A stretch of 16,403 bases of DNA from JBDSYA01 sp039925865. Its GTDB lineage: Bacteria > Bacteroidota > Ignavibacteria > Tepidaquicellales > Tepidaquicellaceae. Each line of letters starts with the position of its first letter. Positions within the stretch are counted from its first letter, which is position 1. The notes under the pieces are model-generated. The model did no database searches, was not told where the DNA came from, and worked only from the letters and a program-made list of their open reading frames with translations. Location: the NCBI GenBank assembly GCA_039925865.1, contig JBDSYA010000290.1:1-16403 (forward strand). The letters are read 5' to 3'. This document shows positions 1-7,339 of this stretch, in pieces. The translations under genes were made by a program, and so were the position numbers.

Positions 1-839
1 ATATCATTTCCCAGTTTTAATTGCTGATCAGTAATTACAGATGTCAGAAGGTCAATTACTTTTTCTCTAAGATCCATAAAATTGCTGTCAAGGATCTCAT
101 TGCATTTTGTTATGCTTCCTTCTGAGATCTCCGAATAAAAATCAGCCTCAGTCGGTGAAACGTTTTCATATTTCTGTTTAATGTATTCTGCAATGTGGGA
201 TTTTTTCAGATTATCAAATTTTATTTTTTGACACCTGCCGATTATTGTGGAAATAATAGAATTGACCCTGGATGTAGTTAAAATTAAAACACAGTCTTTA
301 GGCGGCTCCTCGAGAATTTTTAAAAATGAATTTGAACTTTGTGCATTCATTCTGTCTGCTCCGGAGATTAAAAAAATCTTTTTTTTCCCGTCTTTTCCGG
401 TTAAATAGATCTCTCTTATGATCTGTCGTATACTGATTATCCTTATATCATTTGCTTTTGGAAGCAGTACCTTATGATAATTGTCAGCGGCTTTTGCTTC
501 CATTTCAGACAGATAATTTGCATAATCTTCCTTTTCAAGTTTTTCCAAAGGATTTGTATCTTCATCTGTTTCATTTTTTCCTGAAGGAAGAGCGGTGATG
601 AATTTAAACAACGGTGATCTGAAAGAATTTATTTCGAGGCAGCTTTTACATACATCGCAGGCTTCATTATTATTGACCCGTTTATCACAGTTAAGCAGCT
701 TTGCAAACTCAATCGCAGCAGCATCTTTACCCACACCTTCATTTCCGTGAAAAATATATGCGTGAGAGATCCTGTTGCTGTTGAATATATTAATTAAAAT
801 TTCCTTCGGTCTTTCCTGACCTGCAATATTACTCCACAT
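1..839 (-). CDS. holB: DNA polymerase III delta' subunit (clamp loader), 3' part cut off by window edge
   Basis: Subunit of the clamp loader that places the sliding clamp on DNA; acts in the replisome. 279 codons are visible, starting MWSNIAGQERPKE at the ATG at 839, the usual start of DnaX/HolB-like proteins. A P-loop-like segment (GNEGVGKD, about residues 32-39) has Asp where Thr/Ser is expected. It is followed by a zinc-module cysteine cluster (C51, then CDVCKSC at 61-67), a Walker-B-like stretch with LISGADRMN near 157-165, LKILEEPP near 173-180, and GRC near 201-203 in place of the family SRC arginine-finger motif. The helical collar domain is only partly present because the gene leaves the window. 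The start lies 6 bp after the stop of the Omp85 gene, so the two are probably cotranscribed. DnaX (tau/gamma) is the main alternative; the degenerate P-loop favours delta'. Confidence 0.85.
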   Translation of the reverse strand, partial: MWSNIAGQERPKEILINIFNSNRISHAYIFHGNEGVGKDAAAIEFAKLLNCDKRVNNNEACDVCKSCLEINSFRSPLFKFITALPSGKNETDEDTNPLEKLEKEDYANYLSEMEAKAADNYHKVLLPKANDIRIISIRQIIREIYLTGKDGKKKIFLISGADRMNAQSSNSFLKILEEPPKDCVLILTTSRVNSIISTIIGRCQKIKFDNLKKSHIAEYIKQKYENVSPTEADFYSEISEGSITKCNEILDSNFMDLREKVIDLLTSVITDQQLKLGND

Positions 840-845
840 AAAATA

Positions 846-2864
846 TTAAAATGTATTTCCTATGCCGAATTGAAAATTATATTTATCCCTTAAGCTACTT
901 CCTTTTCCTATTATCCAGTTGGATCCTCCGACTATACCGGGCTGAGGATCATATATCTTAAAGCCAATATCAAATCTTATAGCTCCGATGATAGTATAAT
1001 ATCTTATGCCGGCTCCTGCAGCAAGAGCAAGTTCATTGAATTTAAATTTCCCAATTTCCGACCAGACATTTCCTGCATCAATGAAAGTTGCAAATCCAAG
1101 ATCGCGTATATAAGAATTGTTAGAATTCAGAAATGGTCTTAGCCGATGTTCAATTGAACTCTCAACAATAAAATTTCCACCAATCTTTTTTTCATTAACT
1201 ATACCCAGTTGCTTTGCACCCCAACCGCGCACACTTGAGCTGCCACCGCTAACGAACTTTTTATCATTCGGCACTCTGTCAGATTCTACTCTTTTGCCGT
1301 TTATGCTGAATGAATTGTCCCCGTATTCCAGGATAATTCCTGTCGAAAATTTTCCTGCCAGGGCTGACGAAACATTTATTTCATCACTTGAAAGATTATA
1401 ATAAGCGGAATTAAAATTTGTAAATTTAAAATAGCTGAGAGTAGCAGTGTTAAACCATTTTCTTACAAGCCCGCCAAGGAGACCGCTTTCCTCGATCTCA
1501 TATGACTGATAGAATCCCTTAGAAGGAAACTGAATATTATTAGTCGAATTGTGAACAGCGCCTACGCTGATTGTAGAAGTAAAATAATTTGCATCAAATC
1601 CTTTAAGGGTTACTGTATCTTCTGTAATATCCTGTTTCAAAATGACCTTAATATTTTTGATCTCCCATTTTGAATTTATTTTATTGATGTATGTATAATT
1701 AGGAAGGTCATATGAAACGCCGAATGAATTATTAATTTGCGTAATATTTGCAAGCTCGTCCAGTCTGTATTCAGCTCCGATATTCCATGTACCAGTAATA
1801 TTCCTGTTATTAAACAAGAAGGGCTGATAAATTGTGTTTACAAACTCCAGCCTGTTATCTTTGAAGGAATGAAAATAAAATCTAAGACGGGATGTTAAAA
1901 CTCTGCCTCCTCCCAAAAAATTTTTGTCAGAATACGAAATTCCTGCTCCTAAATAAAATACCTGTTGGAAATAATAGCCAAATGCTTCCGGAGTAAGATC
2001 ATACTTGTTATTTATTACGGCATTTATCGCGAGGTTTACTTTTCGGTTAACATTATCAATAGAATCAATAACAATCCGGGGATTATCAATCAATGAAATC
2101 TTGGATAGATTAAGCTCGCTGTTTACTACTTCCCCTTTATTGTAAACCTGATTCTCATCATATGTAAGCTCTCTTAAGATATCTTCCTTTGTAACATTAT
2201 ATTTTTTTTTGGGAAAGGTTACAGTTGTCTTCCCGAAAAAGTATTTATAATTTGGAGAAAAGTATAATTCAATATTTACTTTATATTTTAATATCTGATC
2301 ATTCGTTTCATATTTTAAAACTTCAGGATTTTTTGAAGTTGCCGTTGCATATCCGTTATTAAAAAGCACATTGAGAACTCTGTTTAACTCTAAAGTAACA
2401 CTGTCCTTTGTATAAGCTCTGCCTTTATAAAGTAATTTGTCTGCCGGACGGAGAATTTTTTCCCGTGTCAGCTGATCTACGCTGTCAATACCATTGTAAT
2501 TTATTTCATAATAGACATATCTGTTTTTTTCGGTGACAATAAATTTTTCATCTACTTCACCATCGGAATATTTATAAACAATGGAAGTATCGACGGCAGC
2601 ATCAAAAAATCCACGGTCAAAATAAAATTTTTTGATTCTTTCCACGTCTTTGAGATAGGAAGCAACTTCGTAAATATCACCTTCCTGGGATGCGATAATC
2701 TGTTCGATTTCACTTTCATCAAAGGTTCGGCTTCCTTTGAATTCTATTTCGATATTATCGATCTCAAAATTTTTCGATTCTGTTTTATCCTGCGCATGTG
2801 ATGCCGAAAATAAATTCAGTATTATAAATAATGAAATCAGATATTTTAAAAATGTCCTGAGCAA
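846..2864 (-). CDS. Omp85 family outer-membrane assembly protein (BamA/TamA-like)
   Basis: Outer-membrane beta-barrel protein that helps insert other barrels. It is 672 aa from a TTG start, with a cleavable signal peptide (hydrophobic 7-20, ASHA-Q cleavage near 24). POTRA-like repeats follow: one at about 34-112 (IDNIEIEFKGSRTFDE then an alpha segment), one at about 115-200 and a third at about 205-286. The C-terminal barrel has the family hallmark GGSSSVRGW at 540-548 (the VRGW/F lid-lock loop), FIDAGNVW at 594-601, and a terminal Phe typical of barrel recognition by the Bam machine. It is shorter than a five-POTRA BamA, and none of the usual bamA neighbours (skp/ompH, lpxD) is present, so TamA or a second Omp85 is possible. 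The start is odd: no in-frame ATG or Shine-Dalgarno sequence, and a terminator hairpin ends about 18 bp upstream (see findings). Confidence 0.88.
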   Translation of the reverse strand: MLRTFLKYLISLFIILNLFSASHAQDKTESKNFEIDNIEIEFKGSRTFDESEIEQIIASQEGDIYEVASYLKDVERIKKFYFDRGFFDAAVDTSIVYKYSDGEVDEKFIVTEKNRYVYYEINYNGIDSVDQLTREKILRPADKLLYKGRAYTKDSVTLELNRVLNVLFNNGYATATSKNPEVLKYETNDQILKYKVNIELYFSPNYKYFFGKTTVTFPKKKYNVTKEDILRELTYDENQVYNKGEVVNSELNLSKISLIDNPRIVIDSIDNVNRKVNLAINAVINNKYDLTPEAFGYYFQQVFYLGAGISYSDKNFLGGGRVLTSRLRFYFHSFKDNRLEFVNTIYQPFLFNNRNITGTWNIGAEYRLDELANITQINNSFGVSYDLPNYTYINKINSKWEIKNIKVILKQDITEDTVTLKGFDANYFTSTISVGAVHNSTNNIQFPSKGFYQSYEIEESGLLGGLVRKWFNTATLSYFKFTNFNSAYYNLSSDEINVSSALAGKFSTGIILEYGDNSFSINGKRVESDRVPNDKKFVSGGSSSVRGWGAKQLGIVNEKKIGGNFIVESSIEHRLRPFLNSNNSYIRDLGFATFIDAGNVWSEIGKFKFNELALAAGAGIRYYTIIGAIRFDIGFKIYDPQPGIVGGSNWIIGKGSSLRDKYNFQFGIGNTF

Positions 2865-2882
2865 TATTTCATGGTTAAAAAA

Positions 2883-2912
2883 AAGCCCAATAATGAAAAC
2901 ATTATTGGGCTT
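2883..2912 (-). terminator. Intrinsic terminator after the DUF2795 gene
   Basis: A perfect 13-bp inverted repeat (AAGCCCAATAATG / CATTATTGGGCTT) with an AAAA loop on the plus strand lies 19 bp beyond the DUF2795 stop. Read on the minus strand it is followed by a run of eight T (plus-strand A at 2877-2884, overlapping the stem end). This is a textbook intrinsic terminator for the minus strand. It ends just before the Omp85 start codon, so it could also act as a leader attenuator for that gene. Confidence 0.85.
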
Positions 2913-2931
2913 GGAATAAAATTAATTAAAC

Positions 2932-3159
2932 TTAAAAATCCTTACTTTCTTCATCATAAAAGAAATCTTCATCGGTAGGATAGTCAAGCCATATTTCTTC
3001 GATGCTTTCATACGGTTCGTCCGTATCTTCAAGATCATTAAGATTGTTTATAACTTCCTGAGGAGCACCTGTCCTGACTGCATAGTCAATTAATTCTAAC
3101 TTATTGGCTGGCCATGGTGCATCATCAAGGTAGGATGCCAGTTCTAATGTCCAAACCAT
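2932..3159 (-). CDS. DUF2795 domain small acidic protein
   Basis: A 75-aa soluble, very acidic protein of unknown function. The body matches the DUF2795 pattern as I know it: WPANKLELIDYAVRTGAP at about 16-33, then EVINNLNDL and a YESIEEIWLDYP segment at 50-61, ending in an acidic tail. The family is small and common in Chlorobi and Ignavibacteria; no biochemical role is established to my knowledge. The ATG at 3159 has an exact AGGAGGT 8 nt upstream, the clearest ribosome-binding site in the window, which fixes the start and suggests strong translation. It stands 78 bp after the oppC-type permease and has its own terminator, so it may be expressed separately from both neighbours. Confidence 0.85.
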   Translation of the reverse strand: MVWTLELASYLDDAPWPANKLELIDYAVRTGAPQEVINNLNDLEDTDEPYESIEEIWLDYPTDEDFFYDEESKDF

Positions 3160-3167
3160 ATTATAAT

Positions 3168-3174
3168 ACCTCCT
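3168..3174 (-). promoter_or_regulatory. Strong Shine-Dalgarno sequence of the DUF2795 gene
   Basis: AGGAGGT on the minus strand (ACCTCCT on plus), 8 nt before the ATG at 3159. It stands out because the neighbouring genes mostly have no recognisable Shine-Dalgarno sequence. Confidence 0.8.
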
Positions 3175-3237
3175 GAGTTTTTATTTGTTTTGAAATAGCA
3201 ATTAATTTTGCAATATTAGGTATCACTTCATTTAAAG

Positions 3238-4347
3238 TCAATCTCTTAATCGAGGGTCTAAAGCATCTCTTAATCCTTCGCCGATAAGATTATAAGAAAC
3301 TACTGCCATAAAAATCATAAAGCCCGGAAAAATTGCCAGCCACCATGCATTAGAAGCACCTCTGGCTTCGTTTAATAAGGAACCCCAAGTAACTGTTGTC
3401 GCTGCAACACCAAACCCAAGATAACTTAAAGCCGCCTCAGTCAATATAGCCCCTGCAATAGCAAATGCACCGGATACCAAAACAGGAGCAATTGCGTTTG
3501 GAAGTACATGTCTGAAAATGATCTGTTTATTTGGTAGTCCAATCGAGTTGGCTGCGGTGATGTATTCCATATTTCTTACCTTTAAAACTTCACCTCTGAT
3601 AAGTTTCGCATCACTGGTCCAGCTTGTAAATCCTATTGCAGCCATGATATACCAAATGCTTGAACCGTAAATTGCAACGATGGTTATAATAAGGAAAAAT
3701 AAAGGAAATGTTACCATGATCTCTACAAACCGCATGATAAGCAAATCAACTTTTCCTCCAAAAAATCCTGCTAACGAACCAAGTACTATTCCTATTAACA
3801 GAGCAATACCTGCTGCAATAAAACCTACTGATAATGATACTCTTGATCCATGGATTAATCCCGATAACAGATCTCTTCCAATTCCGTCTGTACCAAGATA
3901 ATGGTCGCCCTCCGGCGAGGTATATACATTTGCAAGATCTATTTCTCTTGGACTATAAGGTATCGGCGTCCAGATTACACTTTCTAATTTACCCTGATTA
4001 TCTAATTCTTTCCAGCTGACATTTATTAATTCAGGATCCCACTTGCTCAAACCAAAATCATTCAGGTAATCTTTTATTACAGGAAAATACGTCTCTCCTT
4101 TATAAACAGCATATAAAGGTTTACTGCTCGCCAAAAAATCAGCGGCCAATGCCAGAAACACTAAAAAAGCTACAATATACAGGGAGATCATTGCTAATTT
4201 GTTTTTTTTAAACTGGTGCTTCACTAATGACCAGTATGAAACCCCAACCTGCTTTTGTGATTCAAGCTGTGCTTCGGTCAGATTATCACTGATCTCTCCT
4301 GATTTCTGTTCAGTAGCAAGTTTTTCTAAGAGGTCTTTATCATCCAT
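3238..4347 (-). CDS. Peptide-type ABC transporter permease, OppC/DppC family
   Basis: Inner-membrane permease of an oligopeptide/dipeptide-type (family 5) importer; pairs with the OppB-like protein encoded just upstream. 369 aa. A cytosolic N-terminus (1-50) and TM1 (about 51-73) are followed by a long periplasmic stretch (about 74-145), then the OppC landmark YLGTDGIGRDLLSGLIHGSR at 150-169. The remaining helices contain the ATPase-contacting EAA loop at 261-281 (EYITAANSIGLPNKQIIFRH). The C-terminus ends DALDPRLRD, as in most OppC/DppC proteins. It is longer than the usual roughly 300 residues because of the periplasmic insertion. It begins 3 bp after the OppB-like stop, so translation is likely coupled. 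No ATP-binding subunit gene follows. Substrate is inferred from family only; peptides are most likely, but nickel or sugars are possible. Confidence 0.9.
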   Translation of the reverse strand: MDDKDLLEKLATEQKSGEISDNLTEAQLESQKQVGVSYWSLVKHQFKKNKLAMISLYIVAFLVFLALAADFLASSKPLYAVYKGETYFPVIKDYLNDFGLSKWDPELINVSWKELDNQGKLESVIWTPIPYSPREIDLANVYTSPEGDHYLGTDGIGRDLLSGLIHGSRVSLSVGFIAAGIALLIGIVLGSLAGFFGGKVDLLIMRFVEIMVTFPLFFLIITIVAIYGSSIWYIMAAIGFTSWTSDAKLIRGEVLKVRNMEYITAANSIGLPNKQIIFRHVLPNAIAPVLVSGAFAIAGAILTEAALSYLGFGVAATTVTWGSLLNEARGASNAWWLAIFPGFMIFMAVVSYNLIGEGLRDALDPRLRD

Positions 4348-4350
4348 ATT

Positions 4351-5367
4351 TTAAGCGGCTTTTTTGGTAAATGCAATTCTTGGATCAACAAATGAATAAA
4401 GTATATCTACAACAAGTATACCCACAACAGTTAGTGAAGATGCAATAACAAGCTCCGCCATAATCAGCGGATAATCACGGTCAAGTATTGCCTGAAATGC
4501 CAGCTGGCCGATCCCCGGAATTGAAAATATTGTTTCAATAATAATGCTTCCTCCAACCATTGCCGGTAATAAACCGCCTACAAGAGTTATGATCGGGATC
4601 AATGAATTTCTTAAAGCATGTTTCATTATTACTTTTCTTTCTGACAGTCCCTTTGCGCGGGCAGTTCTGATATAATCCTGACGTATAACTTCAAGCATGG
4701 AGCTTCTCATTTGTCTGGATAAAAATGCAAAGCTTGCAAGACTTGTAATCACAACTGGAAGAAATAAGTGCATAAAGTAATCTGAAATTTTTCCCGCGAA
4801 ACTCAATGTATCAAACTGTTCTGAACGCATTCCCGCAGTTGGAAATATTTTTAAATATTCTACATTACATAAAAAAACTATTGCAAGAGTTGCCACCCAA
4901 AAGTTAGGCAATGAGTAAAGTATGAAAAGAAATACTGTAGTAGTTCTGTCAACAAAAGAATACTGTCGTGCGGCGCTGTAAATTCCAATTGGAATGGCAA
5001 TAGAATATATCAAGATAAAGGAAAGAAGGCTGATTGTAACGGATACGGGAAGCCGTTCAATAATTTTATCAAGGACAGGTCTGTTATCTTTGAAAGAATT
5101 TCCAAAATCACCCTGGAGCATATTTCCCATCCATATCACATACTGCATGGGCAGTGGTTTATCTAATCCGAATTTCTTTTTATAAAACTCTTTTGCCTGT
5201 TCCGTCATTTGGTTCTTAGCATCAGTCTTCTGAGCTTCACCGGTCTGACCCAGTTTCATTTCTGTCGGATCACCGGGAGCCAGCCTGCAGATCAGAAAGG
5301 TTATCATGGTAATAATTATGAGGGTAGGAATGAAAAGAAGGATTCTCTTGATTACATATTGTGTCAT
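4351..5367 (-). CDS. Peptide-type ABC transporter permease, OppB/DppB family
   Basis: Inner-membrane permease partner of the OppC-like protein. 338 aa from an ATG. The N-terminus MTQYVIKRILLFIPTLIIIT forms TM1, with the RLAPGDP motif at 28-34 characteristic of OppB/DppB. A periplasmic loop follows, with FGLDKPLPMQY at 66-76 and GDFGNSF at 86-92. The EAA loop at 231-251 (DYIRTARAKGLSERKVIMKH) docks the ATPase. IIIETIFSIPGIGQL at 275-289 and the closing VDPR are also family signatures. Length is normal. The gene lies 85 bp after SBP1, across a strong hairpin, and 3 bp before the OppC-like gene. The ATPases must be encoded elsewhere. Confidence 0.92.
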   Translation of the reverse strand: MTQYVIKRILLFIPTLIIITMITFLICRLAPGDPTEMKLGQTGEAQKTDAKNQMTEQAKEFYKKKFGLDKPLPMQYVIWMGNMLQGDFGNSFKDNRPVLDKIIERLPVSVTISLLSFILIYSIAIPIGIYSAARQYSFVDRTTTVFLFILYSLPNFWVATLAIVFLCNVEYLKIFPTAGMRSEQFDTLSFAGKISDYFMHLFLPVVITSLASFAFLSRQMRSSMLEVIRQDYIRTARAKGLSERKVIMKHALRNSLIPIITLVGGLLPAMVGGSIIIETIFSIPGIGQLAFQAILDRDYPLIMAELVIASSLTVVGILVVDILYSFVDPRIAFTKKAA

Positions 5368-5411
5368 AACAAATTCATAATTATTAAATGGATATTAAAT
5401 GTTGAGGATAA

Positions 5412-5448
5412 AACTATCCTGCTGTAAACGATGTACAGCAGGATAGTT
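5412..5448 (-). terminator. Strong hairpin between SBP1 and the permease genes
   Basis: A perfect 15-bp stem (5412-5426 with 5434-5448) and a 7-nt loop lie just after the SBP1 stop codon. On the minus strand it is followed by only four T and then ATCC, so it is a weak or partial terminator, or a stabilising 3' end for the SBP1 transcript. Such elements between a binding-protein gene and its permeases are a known way to make much more binding protein than membrane subunit; that role here is inference. Confidence 0.65.
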
Positions 5449-5452
5449 AAAC

Positions 5453-7264
5453 TTATTGTTCTTTATATCGTTGATTTGCAACCGGTGTCCACCATTCATT
5501 CATCAAGGGAGAATCCGGATATGCATACCACCTTGTATTTTTATACCTGTCACTATAGAGGTATCTTGAAGGTTCAGACCATAAAAATGTAGTAGGCTGA
5601 TCATCATAAATAATTTTTTGCCACCTTTTCAATAACTCAACTCTTTTTACTTCATCAAATTCATTTCTGTTTTCCTCAAGTAATCTGTCACTTTCCGGAT
5701 TTACATAACTTATAAAATTACTTCCTTCACCTTCAGATTGTGACGAGTGCCAGATCTGATAAGGATCTTCAGGAGTAACATTAAGCTGCCATGCAGAGTA
5801 GCAGGCATCAAACTGATGTTTTTTGGTTTTGTCCAAAAATACTGACCATTCGTAATCCTGAAGATCTGCCTGAATGCCTAATTGTTTTAATTGTTCCATA
5901 ATTATCAATACAACTTTCTTTCTTTTGGGATTATTATTATTGACAAATGTAAATTTAAAATCGGTTTTCTTGCCGTTGATAACTTTATCTAAAATTCCGT
6001 CACCGTCAGTATCTTTCCAGCCGGCTTCAGTCAAAAGTTCTTTTGCTTTTTCCGGACTGTATTTTATTTCAGGAAGATCCGTATTGTAATATTTACTTTT
6101 TAAAAATACAGGTGTGCTGACAGGCGTACCCATTCCATATATGATCTTGTCAATTATTGATTGTCTGTCGATAGCATGACTAAGCGCTAATCTTACCTTC
6201 TTGTCGGCAAACAACGGGTTTTTATTATTCCATGCAATGAATACATAAGTAGGCTCTGTTACTAAAGCCTTTTTTAAACTGAATTTTTCCGGCTCTTTTA
6301 CATTTTCAACAAAATCAATTGGCTGTATGACAAACATCTGATCAACTTCTTTGTTCTTTGCAGCAACGATCGCAGCGTTTTGATCCTGTATAGTTTTGAA
6401 TACAAGTTTTCCGGGAAAATTCGGAATTTCAGATTTATTCCAGTAATCGTTATTTCTTTTCAAAGTTATAGATTGTCCGGTGATCCATTTTTCAAGCATG
6501 TATGGACCGCTTCCCACTAAATATTTCGGATCGCGTGAAACTTCCTGTGAATTAAGAAACTCAGCATACTTCTGCATATCAGGAAATTTTAAAGGGTCCA
6601 TGCTTTTTCCTGCAGCTTCGAGATTTTCCCACGTAAATTTATCATTCATATTGTCCTTATCAAGTATATGCTTTGCAGTAATTGCCGTGCTTCCTATTGT
6701 ATATACTGCTTTGAAATAAGGCTTTGACATGTTTATTCTTACTTTAAATTTGTTTCCATCTACAAGCTCAACACTTTTGACATCATTGAAATAATTTCTT
6801 AATGCCTGCGCATCGGTGAAAGGATTTTTAATTGTTTTAATAGTGAAAATTATATCTTCCCCGGTAAGCGGTTTTCCGTCAGAGAAAGTAACATTCTCTT
6901 TCAGATCATATGTATATGTTAAATGATCATCGCTGACAACAGGCGGGGCTTTTGCAATAATAGGTTTGATCTCATAGGTCTCCCTGTCAACATCGATCAA
7001 AGGCTCAAATATGTAAATGTAAATTCCCGAAGCAGTTGCATCATTTGTAACAGTGGGATTTAATTTTTCCGCATCGGACATTTCCTGCTTAATGACCCAG
7101 TCGCCATTAGCTGCATCTTTTGTGTCAGGAGGATTTAAAGGTGTTAGGGAAAAATTTGAATTGTCATTCGAAGTTGTTGTTGTATCTTTTTTTCTTCCGC
7201 AGGAGGTGAATATAATACTGCATGTGATGAGAACAACAATTGCAGAAATAATTATCTTTTTCAT
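5453..7264 (-). CDS. Oligopeptide-type ABC solute-binding lipoprotein (SBP family 5), copy 1
   Basis: Extracytoplasmic receptor that delivers substrate, probably peptides, to the OppB/OppC permeases. 603 aa from an ATG. A lipoprotein signal peptide (MKKIIISAIVV...) ends in the lipobox FTSC with Cys22 as the lipid anchor, followed by a Ser/Thr/Asn linker. The SBP_bac_5 body has SDAEKLNP near 62, LTYTYDLKENVTFSDGKPLT, PFTDAQALRNYF, DKKVRLALSHAIDRQSIIDK, an acidic calcium-loop-like DTDGDGILDK, and EWWTP near the C-terminus. Length is usual for OppA/DppA proteins. It is first in a unit with the two permeases, separated from them by a hairpin. A second, very similar gene lies 1.7 kb upstream, beyond hpf-hprK. 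A cre-like sequence inside a direct repeat lies 23-45 bp before the start. Confidence 0.9.
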   Translation of the reverse strand: MKKIIISAIVVLITCSIIFTSCGRKKDTTTTSNDNSNFSLTPLNPPDTKDAANGDWVIKQEMSDAEKLNPTVTNDATASGIYIYIFEPLIDVDRETYEIKPIIAKAPPVVSDDHLTYTYDLKENVTFSDGKPLTGEDIIFTIKTIKNPFTDAQALRNYFNDVKSVELVDGNKFKVRINMSKPYFKAVYTIGSTAITAKHILDKDNMNDKFTWENLEAAGKSMDPLKFPDMQKYAEFLNSQEVSRDPKYLVGSGPYMLEKWITGQSITLKRNNDYWNKSEIPNFPGKLVFKTIQDQNAAIVAAKNKEVDQMFVIQPIDFVENVKEPEKFSLKKALVTEPTYVFIAWNNKNPLFADKKVRLALSHAIDRQSIIDKIIYGMGTPVSTPVFLKSKYYNTDLPEIKYSPEKAKELLTEAGWKDTDGDGILDKVINGKKTDFKFTFVNNNNPKRKKVVLIIMEQLKQLGIQADLQDYEWSVFLDKTKKHQFDACYSAWQLNVTPEDPYQIWHSSQSEGEGSNFISYVNPESDRLLEENRNEFDEVKRVELLKRWQKIIYDDQPTTFLWSEPSRYLYSDRYKNTRWYAYPDSPLMNEWWTPVANQRYKEQ

Positions 7265-7281
7265 GTTGATAGTTTGAAGTT

Positions 7282-7310
7282 TGGTTTATAAATCGTTTAC
7301 ATGGTTTATA
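7282..7310 (-). promoter_or_regulatory. Direct repeat with cre-like core upstream of SBP1
   Basis: On the minus strand, TATAAACCA occurs twice (7302-7310 and 7282-7290), exactly 20 bp apart, about two helical turns. Between and overlapping them is TGTAAACGATTTAT (7288-7301), which agrees with the Firmicute catabolite-response consensus TGWAANCGNTNWCA at 12 of 14 positions, failing at the last two. It sits about 23-45 bp before the SBP1 start. It may be an operator for a LacI-type or other regulator; the sequence is AT-rich and this is a guess. Confidence 0.25.
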
Positions 7311-7339
7311 CTGTTCGTGGATATGATTTGTTATACATA

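Noticed and set aside
3195..3225. GCAA-TTAATT-TTGC hairpin between the OppC-like and DUF2795 genes
   Set aside because: Only four base pairs, not extended on either side and no T-tract; not supported as a terminator or operator.
5423..7301. The 10-mer TGTAAACGAT occurs both in the hairpin after SBP1 (5423-5432, plus) and in the cre-like site before SBP1 (7292-7301, minus)
   Set aside because: A shared 10-mer is expected many times by chance in 16 kb of AT-rich DNA, and the two copies are in opposite orientation in different contexts.
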